Shown here: one piece after another, positions 23,817 to 32,749 of the stretch
Position numbering within the stretch: position 1 is the stretch's first letter
Layout of the letters: every line of letters begins with the position of its first letter
Assembly (NCBI GenBank): GCA_003220495.1
Contig: QHSP01000031.1
Location: 1 to 64,000 of the forward strand
DNA from: Candidatus Rokuibacteriota bacterium
GTDB lineage: Bacteria > Methylomirabilota > Methylomirabilia > Rokubacteriales > CSP1-6
Direction of reading: 5' to 3'
Length of the DNA: 64,000 bases
Position numbers and translations under genes: made by a program
Notes under the pieces: generated by a model
Database searches by the model: none
Told to the model about the DNA's origin: nothing
What the model saw: only the letters and a program-made list of their open reading frames with translations

Positions 23817-24455
23817 ATGCGCGGCACCAATCCGTGGACCACGCTCCTCTTCGCGACCGTCCTCAGCGGGACGGTCCTTGCGTCGCTGCCGGCAACGGCC
23901 CAGGAGAAGCCGGCCGAAAAACCAGACGAGGAACGAGCGGCGGAGGCGAAATCGGCGAATCCCTGGTACACGACGCTCGTCGGCGGCGTGTATTCGGGCA
24001 GCCAGCTCCTTGAGATCCCGGCTCGGCTCGATCTGAAGGACTCGTACACGTTCGGCGTCTCGGTCTCCAAGCAGTTCGCGGAGTGGACGCGGTACATGCG
24101 CCTGGAGGGCGAGCTGCAAGTCCTCAAGCATTTCGGCGAGCAGGACCACTGGGAATTCACGGGGTCCCTGAATCTCCGGTGGGTCGTGTTCCCGTGGAAT
24201 CGCTACATCGAGACGAGCGTCGCGCTCGGCGAGGGCCTCTCGTGGGCGACCGAGATTCCCGCGCTCGAGAAGGCCGATCCGACGAACAGCGGCAACTCGC
24301 AGCTGCTGAATTACATCCTTCTCGAGGTCACGTTCGCCATCCCGGAATCGCCCTGGAGCCTGGTCACCCGAATCCACCATCGCTCCGGTGCGTGGGGCCT
24401 GTTCGGGCACAGCGGCTCGAACATCCTGGAAGCCGGTATCCGCTACCGGTTCTGA
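23817..24455 (+). CDS. PagL/acyloxyacyl hydrolase-like outer-membrane beta-barrel
   Basis: The 212-residue protein has a signal peptide ending PATAQ and, after a charged linker, alternating strands ending in a C-terminal aromatic (IRYRF), typical of an outer-membrane barrel. His188-x-Ser190 in IHHRSG fits the H-x-S pair of PagL lipid A 3-O-deacylases, and Glu205 in SNILEAG could be the third residue, though three positions further on than in the Pseudomonas enzyme. The function would be trimming of lipid A or another acyl ester. It stands alone, divergent from the LLM/SDR operon and convergent with the DUF4239 gene. Confidence 0.65.
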   Translation: MRGTNPWTTLLFATVLSGTVLASLPATAQEKPAEKPDEERAAEAKSANPWYTTLVGGVYSGSQLLEIPARLDLKDSYTFGVSVSKQFAEWTRYMRLEGELQVLKHFGEQDHWEFTGSLNLRWVVFPWNRYIETSVALGEGLSWATEIPALEKADPTNSGNSQLLNYILLEVTFAIPESPWSLVTRIHHRSGAWGLFGHSGSNILEAGIRYRF

Positions 24456-24483
24456 GGGCGCCCCGCGGGCGCCGCGCCCGGCC

Positions 24484-25263
24484 TCACTTCATGAGCTCGC
24501 GAAGCTCGACGAGGGCCTGGTCGAAGCTATCGACGCGGATGAGCCCGAGGCGCGGGTACTCGATCTCGAGAATGACGTAGAGCGACGCGGCCATCGCGGC
24601 CGCGAAGCCCAGCACGTGCGTCCAGCTGCGCGTCTTCGCCGTCGACATGCCGTGACCGGCCAGGAGCGCGGCCGCCAGCGCCAGCGCCATGAGCATCGCG
24701 AAGATGATCCTCGGCGGATGGAAGCGGGTCGCCAGCGTCCGGGTCGTCGTGATATCGAACATCGCGTTCAGCGCCGGCAGGATCAGTATCGTGAGGTTCG
24801 GATGAGAGCCGGGCGCGCGCGTGGCCGCGACGGCCTGGCGCCAGATGTCCTTCTGCAGGCGATTCACTTCCGCGAGCGCGGCCTCGACCGCGGGCATGTC
24901 CGGAATCTTCCGGTAGACGTCGAGCCGCGCCTCGAGGTACCGGCGAAAGCTCTCCCGAAGAGCCGACTGTAGGTCGGGCGCGACCAGATCGACCCGCAGA
25001 TAGGCGGTCCCGATCGCGTTGGTCTCCTCCACGATCAGATGACGGCGCTGGTCGAAGCGCGCCGCCGCCCCCGAGAACGTGAAGGCGATGAGCAGCCCGA
25101 GCAGCGCGAAGATCGCCCCCTCGACCGCGCCGACGCCCTCCCGAGCGCCCTCCGCATCCCTCTGCCTGCGTCGGATGCCGATGCGGCGGCCCACCTCCAG
25201 GAGCACGACCATCCCCACGAACAGAGACAGGGCGGTGAGCAAGACGAAGAAGGTGAAGATCAT
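24484..25263 (-). CDS. DUF4239-family membrane protein
   Basis: The 259 residues show helices near 1-24, 48-66, about 186-205 and about 212-232 around a soluble loop. VEGAIFALLGLLIAFTFSGAAARFDQRRHLIVEETNAIGTAYLRVDLV is the recognisable core of DUF4239, a family distantly like bestrophin channels. NRLQKDIWRQAV and ALNAMFDITTTR follow as in other members. The physiological role is unknown. It is a single gene between the PagL-like gene and the divergent FAH gene. Confidence 0.82.
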   Translation of the reverse strand: MIFTFFVLLTALSLFVGMVVLLEVGRRIGIRRRQRDAEGAREGVGAVEGAIFALLGLLIAFTFSGAAARFDQRRHLIVEETNAIGTAYLRVDLVAPDLQSALRESFRRYLEARLDVYRKIPDMPAVEAALAEVNRLQKDIWRQAVAATRAPGSHPNLTILILPALNAMFDITTTRTLATRFHPPRIIFAMLMALALAAALLAGHGMSTAKTRSWTHVLGFAAAMAASLYVILEIEYPRLGLIRVDSFDQALVELRELMK

Positions 25264-25364
25264 GGCACGAGAGCGTACACTCCCTTCCCTGGCAGCGGGA
25301 TGAGACCAAGGGCGGGCGAACGCTGCTATAGTCCTGGCGTTAGACCAACCCGCAGGAGGGGACC

Positions 25365-26300
25365 ATGAAGCTGCTCTTCTTCGACGATTTCAGGCTGGGG
25401 GTGCTCAAGGGCGATGCCGTGGTCGACGTATCGGACGCGGTGAAGGACATACCGCACACCGGGCCGCACAACTTGATAACCGGCTTGATCGAGCGGTTCG
25501 CCGACTACAAAGGGCGCCTGGAAGGCGCGGCCGCGCGCGGCCAGGGCAAGCCGGTCAGCCAAGTTCGGATCAGGCCCCCCCTGCCGAAGCCCTACAACAT
25601 CGTCGCCATGGCCGTGAACTACATGGAGGACGGGACGCGCTCGGAGCCCGCGCCGATCAACGCGTTCCATAAGTCGCCCAACTCGGTCATCGGCGACGGC
25701 GACACGATGGTCCTCCCCGACGCGCCCGCGACGATCTTCGAGGGCGAAGCCGAGATGGCGCTGGTCATCGGCAAGAAGGCGAACGCGGTCAGTGCCGGGC
25801 AGGCGATGAGCTACATCTTCGGCTACATGAACTTCATCGACGGCTCGGCCCGCGGCCTGCCGCCGAGCGGCAACACCTTCTACCAGATGAAGTCGCGCGA
25901 CACCTTCTGCCCGATCGGGCCGTACATCGTGACGGCGGACGAGATCGCCGATCCGCACCGGCTCCAGGTCAAGCTCTGGGTGAACGGCGAGCTCAAGCAG
26001 AACTACAACACGAGCGACATGGCCCACAAGATCCCGCGCTGCATCGAGTGGGTCACCTCGATCCACTCCCTCGACGCCGGCGACGTCATCGCGACCGGCA
26101 CGAACCATCGCGGGCTCAGCGGCTTCCAGAACGGCGATCGCATCGAGATCGAGACCGAGGGGCTCGGCCGGCTGCGCTTCAACATCCGGGACGACCTCAA
26201 GCGGACCTGGGGCCGGGAGACCCGGCTCGACCGTCAGGAAAAGAAGCTCGAGGGCACGACGCCGCAGCTGACCGGGAAGTACACGCCCGCGCCGCGGTAA
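25365..26300 (+). CDS. Fumarylacetoacetate hydrolase (FAH)-family protein
   Basis: The protein has 311 residues, with GCAGGAGGGG before ATG 25365. Metal ligands of the FAH fold are seen in FEGEAEMALVIGK (Glu-x-Glu) and NFIDGSARG (Asp). TFCPIGPYIV, DMAHKIPRCIEWVTSIHSLDAGDVIATGTNHRG and NGDRIEIETEGLGRL are the following conserved blocks. Family members hydrolyse or decarboxylate ring-cleavage products such as fumarylpyruvate, oxalomesaconate or 2-hydroxyhepta-2,4-dienedioate. The exact substrate is not resolvable. The gene stands alone but fits the aromatic-catabolism theme of the region. Confidence 0.9.
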   Translation: MKLLFFDDFRLGVLKGDAVVDVSDAVKDIPHTGPHNLITGLIERFADYKGRLEGAAARGQGKPVSQVRIRPPLPKPYNIVAMAVNYMEDGTRSEPAPINAFHKSPNSVIGDGDTMVLPDAPATIFEGEAEMALVIGKKANAVSAGQAMSYIFGYMNFIDGSARGLPPSGNTFYQMKSRDTFCPIGPYIVTADEIADPHRLQVKLWVNGELKQNYNTSDMAHKIPRCIEWVTSIHSLDAGDVIATGTNHRGLSGFQNGDRIEIETEGLGRLRFNIRDDLKRTWGRETRLDRQEKKLEGTTPQLTGKYTPAPR

Positions 26301-26384
26301 CGGTTCCAGGAGTCCCGGCGCGGGCTGGCGCGGATCGAAGAGGCAGTGGCCGGCGGTCGACGCCCTCGGCCGCTGCCTCTCGAC

Positions 26385-26765
26385 CTACTGCGCGCGCCGG
26401 AGCGTGACGGGCATCCCGCCCGCGACCTCGCCGGTGATCGTGTTCTGCTGCTTGACCATCATTTGCCCGAGCCTCACCGCCGGCAGCGTGAGATTCAAGA
26501 GCTCGCCCTGGACGGTACCCTTGATCGGACCGGAGAGATCAGTCCGCCCGCCGACACTGATGGTGCCCGAGACGCTGGTCCCGGTCTGCGCCAGGGTCAT
26601 CGTCACGGGCATGAACACACCGCCGGTGCCGGCGCTACCCGTCCACGTGCCGGCGACGTTGGCCGTGGGCGCGTTCGCCGCGGCCTGTTGAGCTTCTCGA
26701 GCGGCACCGCATCCAGCCGACCCAGCCGCGAGCAATGCCAGAAGCCCGATCGCAACGATCTTCAT
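26385..26765 (-). CDS. Small putative lipoprotein, function unknown
   Basis: The 126-residue protein has a lipoprotein signal peptide with lipobox AGSAGC (Cys19). The mature part starts with an Ala-rich linker, then [40 protein letters not shown]. The repeated G-T-W / G-T-I strands look like a small lipocalin-like or calycin barrel, a pattern common in uncharacterised lipoproteins. It is divergent from the aldo/keto reductase gene, with a perfect palindrome between them. Confidence 0.75.
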   Translation of the reverse strand: MKIVAIGLLALLAAGSAGCGAAREAQQAAANAPTANVAGTWTGSAGTGGVFMPVTMTLAQTGTSVSGTISVGGRTDLSGPIKGTVQGELLNLTLPAVRLGQMMVKQQNTITGEVAGGMPVTLRRAQ

Positions 26766-26821
26766 CGTAGATTCCTCCGACCGCCGGAGTAGCAGAGGCG
26801 CCGAGCATCAGCTATCAGACC

Positions 26822-26839
26822 TTCGTCGCATGCGACGAA
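26822..26839. promoter_or_regulatory. Perfect 18-base palindrome, candidate operator
   Basis: TTCGTCGCATGCGACGAA is identical on both strands. It sits in the 103-base divergent gap between the lipoprotein gene and the aldo/keto reductase gene, 30 bases before the latter's start. An AT-rich GGTAATATA follows, which could be part of a promoter. No regulator gene is adjacent. Confidence 0.55.
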
Positions 26840-26868
26840 AGGGTAATATACCGCCCGGAGGTTTAGAG

Positions 26869-27735
26869 ATGATCGAGCGGCGACCTTTCGGCAGAACCGG
26901 CCACCTCAGCAGCGTCACCCTCTTCGGCGCCGCCGCGCTGGCGCGCGCGAGTCAGGCCGATGCCGACCGCGCGCTCGACGCGCTCCTGCGCTACGGCGTG
27001 AACCACATCGACACGGCCGCGCGATACGGCGATTCCGAGCTGCGCATCGGACCGTGGATGGCGCGTCACCGGAACGATTTCTTCCTGGCGACGAAGACCG
27101 GCTCGCGGACCGCGAAGGAGGGCCGCGAGGACATCCATCGCTCGCTCGACCGGCTGCGCGTCGACCACGTCGATCTGATCCAGCTGCACTCGCTCGGCCA
27201 CCCGGACGACTGGGACCAGGCGATGGGACCGGACGGTGTGCTCGAGGCGGCGATCGAGGCCCGCCAGCAGGGGCTCACGCGGTTCATCGGCGTGACCGGT
27301 CACGGCTGGACCATCGCCGCCATGCACCGGCGGAGCCTCACGCGCTTCGACTTCGACTCGGTTCTCCTCCCCTACAATTTTTTTATGGCCGAGAACGAGC
27401 GGTATCGCCGGAGCTTCGAGGAAATTGCCGCGATCTGTCGCGAGCGCAACGTCGCCGTGCAGATCATCAAGTCGATCGCGCGCGGCCCGTGGGCGACGTC
27501 GGACCGGACGCATACCACGTGGTACCAGCCGCTCGAGGACCAGGCGGACATCGACCGCGCCGTGCACTGGGTGCTCGGCTTGCCCGGCGTCTTCCTCAAC
27601 ACCGTCGGCGATCTCACGCTCATGCCGAAAGTTCTCGACGCGGCCAGCCGCTTCGAGCGCCGCCCGCCCGACGAGGCAATGGCGGGCATGGTCGAGTCGA
27701 AGCGGCTGACCTCGTTGTTCGGCCTCGCGACCTGA
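26869..27735 (+). CDS. Aldo/keto reductase-family protein
   Basis: ATG 26869 follows CGGAGG, giving 288 residues. It has the AKR barrel: [43 protein letters not shown] with the catalytic Asp and Tyr, FFLATKTG with the Lys, and [11 protein letters not shown] with the His. The C-terminal NADPH site is less typical: [12 protein letters not shown] instead of the standard S/R-rich loop, a pattern known from a radical-ferredoxin-like AKR subgroup. It is the first gene of the plus-strand run ending at 30682. Carbonyl reduction or dehydrogenation is inferred. Confidence 0.85.
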   Translation: MIERRPFGRTGHLSSVTLFGAAALARASQADADRALDALLRYGVNHIDTAARYGDSELRIGPWMARHRNDFFLATKTGSRTAKEGREDIHRSLDRLRVDHVDLIQLHSLGHPDDWDQAMGPDGVLEAAIEARQQGLTRFIGVTGHGWTIAAMHRRSLTRFDFDSVLLPYNFFMAENERYRRSFEEIAAICRERNVAVQIIKSIARGPWATSDRTHTTWYQPLEDQADIDRAVHWVLGLPGVFLNTVGDLTLMPKVLDAASRFERRPPDEAMAGMVESKRLTSLFGLAT

Positions 27736-27748
27736 GCGCCGCTCGCCG

Positions 27749-28927
27749 ATGCCCCTTTCCACGATCGTCGTGGGCGGCGGGATCGGCGGGCTCTCCCTCG
27801 CACGCGAGCTCGGGCTGGCGGGGCTCCCCGTCGTCGTGCTCGAGCGGGCGCCGAAGCTGGCGACGGTCGGCGCCGGGATCATCATGAATCCGAACGCGAT
27901 GCGCGTGCTCGAGGCCAACGGCCTGGCGCCGTGCGTGCGGTCTCGAAGCGCGCCCTACCTCGCGCGCGACACCTTCGACCACCGTGGACGACAGCTGGCG
28001 ACCCGGGACTACCGCCCGCTCTACGCCGAGGGACGCCTCGCGATCGGGGCGCTGTGTCACCGGGCGCACCTGCACGAGTGCCTGTACGACGGCCTGCCGG
28101 CCGGCACCGTCCATCTCGACACACGCATCGTCGCGCTCGAGGCCGGCGAGGACGGGGTACGCGTCGAGACCGAGCGCGGCGAGGTCTTCGGCGCCGAGGT
28201 CCTGGTCGGCGCCGACGGGATTCGATCCACGGTGCGCGCGCAATTCTTCGGACCGAACGAGCCCGTGTACCTCGGCTACCGATCGCATCGCTTTGTCGTG
28301 CCCAACGTGGGCGGGCTCGAGCATTTCACCGAGTTCCTCGGACACGGCAAGCGCGTCGGGCTCGTCCCGATCGGCGGCGGTCAGCTCTACGTGTGGACGA
28401 CGTTCAATTCTCCGCTGGAGAGTCGCTCGTGGGCGCTCGAGAGCGTGGCGGCGCTCCGAGGCCTGTTCGGCGAGCTCACCGACGGGCGGGTGCAGCGGGC
28501 GTTCGGCGAGCTCACGTCGACCGATGGCGTCGTGTGCACCGACATCGAAGAGGTTCGCCAGGCCGCCTGGGCTCGCGGCCGCGTGGCGCTCCTGGGCGAC
28601 GCGGCCCACGCCCTGACACCGAACATGGGCCAGGGCGCGGGTATGGCGATGGAAGATGCCGCCGTCCTTGCCGAGGAGCTGTCGAGGGCCGCCCGCGGCG
28701 AGACGGGCGTGCGGGAGGCCCTGACGCGCTACGTCGTGCGCCGCCGGCGGCGGGTGGAGACGATCGTCCGGTTGTCGCGCGAGGTCGGCGAGGAGGGCCA
28801 GCTCACCGGCAAGCTGGCCTGCTGGCTCCGCAACCGTCGCATCCGGCGCGAAGGCCGGTCGCCCGAGCGGGCGCGGGCAGCCCTCGAGCGTCTGCTCGCC
28901 TGGCCCCCTCGGGGCGAGCCGGCCTGA
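27749..28927 (+). CDS. FAD-dependent aromatic monooxygenase (salicylate-hydroxylase-like)
   Basis: The 392-residue class A flavoprotein monooxygenase has a dinucleotide motif GGGIGG (9-14) followed by Glu at the end of strand 2 (VVLERAPKL). EVLVGADGIRSTVR is the D-G motif that senses FAD and NADPH, and ALLGDAAHALTPNMGQGAGMAMEDA is the G-D motif. The set is that of para-hydroxybenzoate or salicylate hydroxylases and 6-hydroxynicotinate-type enzymes. No signal peptide. It lies 13 bases after the aldo/keto reductase and 1 base before the ABC ATPase, so an operon is near certain. Confidence 0.9.
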   Translation: MPLSTIVVGGGIGGLSLARELGLAGLPVVVLERAPKLATVGAGIIMNPNAMRVLEANGLAPCVRSRSAPYLARDTFDHRGRQLATRDYRPLYAEGRLAIGALCHRAHLHECLYDGLPAGTVHLDTRIVALEAGEDGVRVETERGEVFGAEVLVGADGIRSTVRAQFFGPNEPVYLGYRSHRFVVPNVGGLEHFTEFLGHGKRVGLVPIGGGQLYVWTTFNSPLESRSWALESVAALRGLFGELTDGRVQRAFGELTSTDGVVCTDIEEVRQAAWARGRVALLGDAAHALTPNMGQGAGMAMEDAAVLAEELSRAARGETGVREALTRYVVRRRRRVETIVRLSREVGEEGQLTGKLACWLRNRRIRREGRSPERARAALERLLAWPPRGEPA

Positions 28928-28928
28928 G

Positions 28929-29699
28929 ATGAGCGCGCCCGCGCTGGAAGTCGTGGGGCTTCGAAAAGCGTACGCGCGCGACGGGCGAACGCGCGAGGTG
29001 CTCGACCTCGCGCGCCTGGCGGTCGCCGACGGGGAGTTCGTCACGGTCGTCGGCCCGAGCGGGTGCGGCAAGAGCACCCTGCTCCACGTCCTCGGGGGGT
29101 TCATTCCGTGTGACGCCGGACAGATCCGCGTTCACGGCCGCGAGGTCGTCGGGCCGGGGCCGGATCGCGGCATGGTGTTCCAGGAGTTCTCGCTCTTCCC
29201 GTGGCGCACGGTGAGCGGCAACGTCGGCTGGGGCCTCGAGGTGCGCGGCGCGCCGGCGGCGGAGCGAACCGCGGTCGTGAACCGGTATCTCGAGCTGACC
29301 GGGCTCTCGGAGTTCCGCGATCACCTACCGGCCGAGCTTTCCGGCGGGATGAAGCAGCGGGTGGCGCTCGCCCGCGTGCTCGCCTTCGATCCCGAGGTGC
29401 TCCTGATGGACGAGCCGTTCGGATCGCTCGACGCGCAGACGCGGGAGACGATGCAGGAGGAGCTGACCGCCATCTGGGAACGGACGCGGAAGACGATCTT
29501 CTTCGTCACCCACGACATCGACGAGGCGGTCTATCTGGGCGACCGCGTCGTCGTGCTCAGCGCCCGTCCAGCGCGGATCCGCGAAGAGGTCGCGATCGAG
29601 CTGCCGCGGCCGCGCGGCGTCGCGGTGCGGAAGTCGATCGCATTTCTGGAGTGCCGCAATCGAATCTGGGACCTGATCCGAGAGGAGAAGCCATCGTGA
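28929..29699 (+). CDS. ABC transporter ATP-binding protein, nitrate/taurine type
   Basis: The 256 residues show Walker A GPSGCGKST, Q-loop VFQEFSLFPW, signature LSGGMKQR, Walker B VLLMDEPFG, D-loop SLDAQ and switch His in FVTHDIDEAV. It belongs to the SsuB/TauB/NrtD family that energises uptake of sulfonates, nitrate or aromatic acids. Its stop overlaps the GTG of the binding-protein gene. The permeases are encoded on the opposite strand, just beyond (30702-32257). Confidence 0.95.
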   Translation: MSAPALEVVGLRKAYARDGRTREVLDLARLAVADGEFVTVVGPSGCGKSTLLHVLGGFIPCDAGQIRVHGREVVGPGPDRGMVFQEFSLFPWRTVSGNVGWGLEVRGAPAAERTAVVNRYLELTGLSEFRDHLPAELSGGMKQRVALARVLAFDPEVLLMDEPFGSLDAQTRETMQEELTAIWERTRKTIFFVTHDIDEAVYLGDRVVVLSARPARIREEVAIELPRPRGVAVRKSIAFLECRNRIWDLIREEKPS

Positions 29700-30682
29700 A
29701 CCGCCGGATGATCCTCGGCCTCGTCTGTCTGGCCGGCCTGCTGGCCGTCACGCCGCTCGCCGCTGACGCGGCCGATCCGCCCCTGATTCGCTTCGGCCAC
29801 GGCTTCGCCGCCGAGGAGCAGGCGTGGCTCATGGCGGCGCGGCCCGATCTAGCGCCCGGCCAGGGAACGAAGTATCGCCTCAAGCTCGTCTCGTTCCAGG
29901 GCAACCCGGAGCGTTTCCAGGCGTACCTCGCGAACGAGCTCGACGGCGGCACCGCCCCGGGCCTCGCCGTGATCTTCGCGCGCGCCCAGGGCCTGGACAT
30001 CAAGATCACCGCCGGGATCTGCCTCGAGGCGGACGGCAAGGACTGGTTCACGACGGCGTACATGGTCCGAGACGAGGCGCCCGTGAAGAGCGTGAAGGAC
30101 CTCAAGGGCGGCACCGCGGGCGTCCTCGGCTTCAAGACCGCGACGGATCTCTGGGTGCGCGCCGCGCTGCTCAACGCCGGGCTCGTTCCCGACAAGGACG
30201 TCAAGGTCGTGCCGATCGCCTTTCCCGCCATGGGTGCCGCGGTCCGCTCGGACAAGGTCAACCTGGGTACCTTCGTGGAGCCGTTCTATTCCGCGGAGGT
30301 CGCGAAGGGCGGCCTGCGGACGCTCTTCACGGCCGTGAAGGCGGTCGGCTACGATCACGAGCTCCTCGACGTGTGGTTCGGCGACAAGTTCCTGAAGGCT
30401 CAGCCCGACGCTGTGCGCGCGTTCCTCGCCGACTACGTCGCGGTGACCCGCTACTATCTGGCCAACACGGAGCAGGCCAAGCGCGATCTGCACAAGGCCG
30501 GCTTCGTCCGTACCCCCCTCGAGATTTATCTCAAAAATGCCGACTGGAAGCGCGATCCCAGCGGCCGGGTCGATGTCGCCAGCCTCCGCAAGCTCGCCGT
30601 CCTCATGCACCAGAAGCTCGGATGGCTCGAGAAGCCGGTCAACGTCGACGAGATGGTCGACCTGGGATATTTGCCGCGATAG
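29696..30682 (+). CDS. ABC transporter substrate-binding protein, NitT/TauT type
   Basis: The start is GTG 29696 inside the ATPase stop, with AGAGGAG upstream, giving 328 residues with signal peptide MNRRMILGLVCLAGLLAVTP (cleavage near ADA). KLVSFQGNPERFQAYLANELDGG, PVKSVKDLKGGTAGVLGFKTATDLWVRAALLNAGLVPDKDVKVVPIAFPAMGAAVRSDKVN are the usual NMT1/OpuAC-like fold elements. The ligand is likely a small organic anion. The aromatic nature is inferred from the dioxygenase and monooxygenase neighbours. Confidence 0.9.
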   Translation: MNRRMILGLVCLAGLLAVTPLAADAADPPLIRFGHGFAAEEQAWLMAARPDLAPGQGTKYRLKLVSFQGNPERFQAYLANELDGGTAPGLAVIFARAQGLDIKITAGICLEADGKDWFTTAYMVRDEAPVKSVKDLKGGTAGVLGFKTATDLWVRAALLNAGLVPDKDVKVVPIAFPAMGAAVRSDKVNLGTFVEPFYSAEVAKGGLRTLFTAVKAVGYDHELLDVWFGDKFLKAQPDAVRAFLADYVAVTRYYLANTEQAKRDLHKAGFVRTPLEIYLKNADWKRDPSGRVDVASLRKLAVLMHQKLGWLEKPVNVDEMVDLGYLPR

Positions 30683-30701
30683 AGCGCCGGTGAACGCGGC
30701 G

Positions 30702-31487
30702 CTACTCCGCGTAGTACGAGTCGAGACGGTCCCAGCGCACGAGCCGATCGCGAAGGCGGACGACCAGGCGATCGAGCGCGACGCCGATGAGCGCGATGAC
30801 GACCACGACCGCCAGCATGCGGTCCGTCTTGAACGAGGCGAGCGAGTACATCACCATGTAGCCGAGCCCGTCGGCCGAGCTGATCATCTCGGTGATGATC
30901 ACGACGATCATCGCGATGGGCAGGGCGATCCGGAAGCCGGCGAAGATGAAGGGCGCCGTCGCCGGGACGACGACGCTCCCGAGAATGCGCGCGCGCGAAG
31001 CGCCCATGTTGGCGGCCGACCAGACGAGGACGCGGTTCACGGCGCGGCCCCCCGCCTGCGTCGTGATCACGATCGGGTAGAGACACTCCAGGAAGATCAA
31101 CAGCACCTTGGAGAGGCTGCCGATACCGAAGAGATAGATGAAGATCGGGAACAACGCGATCTTCGGGATCGGATAGGTCCACGAGAAGAGCGGACCCAGG
31201 GCGGCAGCGACCAGCGCCGAACGCCCCATCAGCACGCCGAGGGCGACGCCCACGACGGCCGCGAGCGCGAAGCCGCCGAGCGCCCGGGCGAGCGAATACC
31301 ACGCCTCGACCAGCGACTCGGGCCGGGTCGCCAGCAGCCCGAGCTGGGAGCCAATGCGCGCGATCGACGGCACGATGAGCGGGCTGAACCAGCCGCTGCG
31401 GGCCGCCGTCTCCCACGCGACCAGCCCGACCGCGAGAAGCGCCACGCGGCGGACCACGGACGCCGGGTCCGACCACAGGACGCTCAT
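30702..31487 (-). CDS. ABC transporter permease, nitrate/taurine type
   Basis: ATG 31487 overlaps the stop of the other permease, giving 261 residues with about six helices. The cytoplasmic EAA loop reads SAANMGASRARILGSVVVPATAPFIFAG. It is the last gene of the minus-strand operon with Rieske dioxygenase genes. It differs clearly from its neighbour permease, so the two may form a heterodimer or serve two importers. Only one ATPase and one binding protein (28929, 29696) are present. Confidence 0.92.
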   Translation of the reverse strand: MSVLWSDPASVVRRVALLAVGLVAWETAARSGWFSPLIVPSIARIGSQLGLLATRPESLVEAWYSLARALGGFALAAVVGVALGVLMGRSALVAAALGPLFSWTYPIPKIALFPIFIYLFGIGSLSKVLLIFLECLYPIVITTQAGGRAVNRVLVWSAANMGASRARILGSVVVPATAPFIFAGFRIALPIAMIVVIITEMISSADGLGYMVMYSLASFKTDRMLAVVVVIALIGVALDRLVVRLRDRLVRWDRLDSYYAE

Positions 31488-32257
31488 CGGCTCGTGGCGT
31501 CCTGCCAGGCGAGGACCCGCCTTCGGACGAGCAGGAGCATCTGATCGCTGGCGTAGCCGAGCGCCGCGACCGCGACGATCGCGACGTACATCAGATCGAA
31601 TCTCAGACTGGACTCCGATTGGCGGATGAGGAATCCGAGGCCGGAGCGCGCGTTGATCATCTCGGTCGAGAAGAGCAGGACGAACGAGAGCGCCAGCGAG
31701 ACCCGAAGCCCGGCGAACACGAGCGGCAGCGCGCTCGGCACCACGACCTTCCGGAAGGTCTGCGAGCGGCGCGCCCCCATGTTGAGACCGCTCCACACCA
31801 TGATCGTGGACGTGCCGCGCGCGCCGTAGTAGGCGTTGATGAAGCACGGATAGAAGCACGCGAGCGCGATGACGGCGATCTTCGAGACGTCACCGATCCC
31901 GACCCAGAGCATCACGATCGGCAGAAAGACGATCTTCGGCACCGGATATGTCAGGAACACGACCGGGCTCAGGAGCTGATCCAGGCTCCGCACGACACCC
32001 GCCAGGAGCCCGAGCCCCACTCCGATCAGCGATCCGATGACAAAACCGGGCAGCGAACGGGCAAGGCTCGCGCCGACATGCGGCAGGAGCTCACCCGACC
32101 GGAGCGCCTCGACGACGTGCCGTGCGATCTCCGCCGGGCTCAGGATGAAGTCGGGATGGTCGAATCGAGTCGCGATCTGCCAGAGCGCAAGCATCGCCAG
32201 GAGCATCGCAAGACCAATCGAGCGAGAGCCAGGGGGGGCGATGTCGGGGCTCGCCAT
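31484..32257 (-). CDS. ABC transporter permease, nitrate/taurine type
   Basis: ATG 32257 overlaps the stop of the dioxygenase beta subunit gene (TGATG), giving 257 residues. Its helices include IGLAMLLAMLALWQIATRF and FVIGSLIGVGLGLLAGVV. EAA loop: SGLNMGARRSQTFRKVVVPSALPLVFAG. It belongs to the SsuC/TauC family. The tight overlap with both the dioxygenase gene and the second permease shows transport and ring oxidation are co-expressed. Confidence 0.92.
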   Translation of the reverse strand: MASPDIAPPGSRSIGLAMLLAMLALWQIATRFDHPDFILSPAEIARHVVEALRSGELLPHVGASLARSLPGFVIGSLIGVGLGLLAGVVRSLDQLLSPVVFLTYPVPKIVFLPIVMLWVGIGDVSKIAVIALACFYPCFINAYYGARGTSTIMVWSGLNMGARRSQTFRKVVVPSALPLVFAGLRVSLALSFVLLFSTEMINARSGLGFLIRQSESSLRFDLMYVAIVAVAALGYASDQMLLLVRRRVLAWQDATSR

Positions 32258-32748
32258 CAAAACAAACACACGATGCCGTCCAGCTCCGCCTCCGAATTGA
32301 CGAGGTCGACGCGCTTCGCGGCGATCCGCAAGCCCTCGGTGCTGCGCCGCAGGCGGTGCTCGACCAGCGCGCCCCACACGCGCTGCCGCTCGCGGCGGTA
32401 CTCGACCAGCACGAGCGTGGAGCCCACACGCACGTCGCCGCTTTCGGCGGCGTCCACGACGCTGACGTTCCCGACCTGATGCACGGTGCGCGGAGCGGGA
32501 ATACGGGCATGCGCGCGCGGGTGCCGGAGCTGGCGAACGCGGACCTCGAGCAGGCGGCGGTCGTCGTAGACGATCGACGAGGTGGTCAGCGGATCGGCCT
32601 GATTCGCCTGCAGCGGAATCCAGTACGTCGCGTCGTCGGTGAAGAGGCCGAGCCACTCGTCGAGCCGCCCCTGGTCGAGCAGCCAGGCCTCGTGATAGAG
32701 AAACTGCTCGATCTCCGAGCGCAGCTCGACGTCGTCCGCCGCGCGCAT
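32257..32748 (-). CDS. Aromatic-ring-hydroxylating dioxygenase, beta subunit
   Basis: The 163 residues have the NTF2-like fold of Rieske dioxygenase small subunits: EIEQFLYHEAWLLDQGRLDEWLGLFTDDATYWIPLQ at the N terminus, YDDRRLLEVRVRQLRHPRAHARIPAPRTVHQVGNVSV in the middle, LVLVEYRRERQRVWGALVEHRLRRS near the end. It is a structural subunit without metal. Its start is 1 base behind the alpha subunit stop. Together they form the terminal oxygenase, but ferredoxin and reductase genes are not in the window. Confidence 0.93.
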   Translation of the reverse strand: MRAADDVELRSEIEQFLYHEAWLLDQGRLDEWLGLFTDDATYWIPLQANQADPLTTSSIVYDDRRLLEVRVRQLRHPRAHARIPAPRTVHQVGNVSVVDAAESGDVRVGSTLVLVEYRRERQRVWGALVEHRLRRSTEGLRIAAKRVDLVNSEAELDGIVCLF

Positions 32749-32749
32749 C

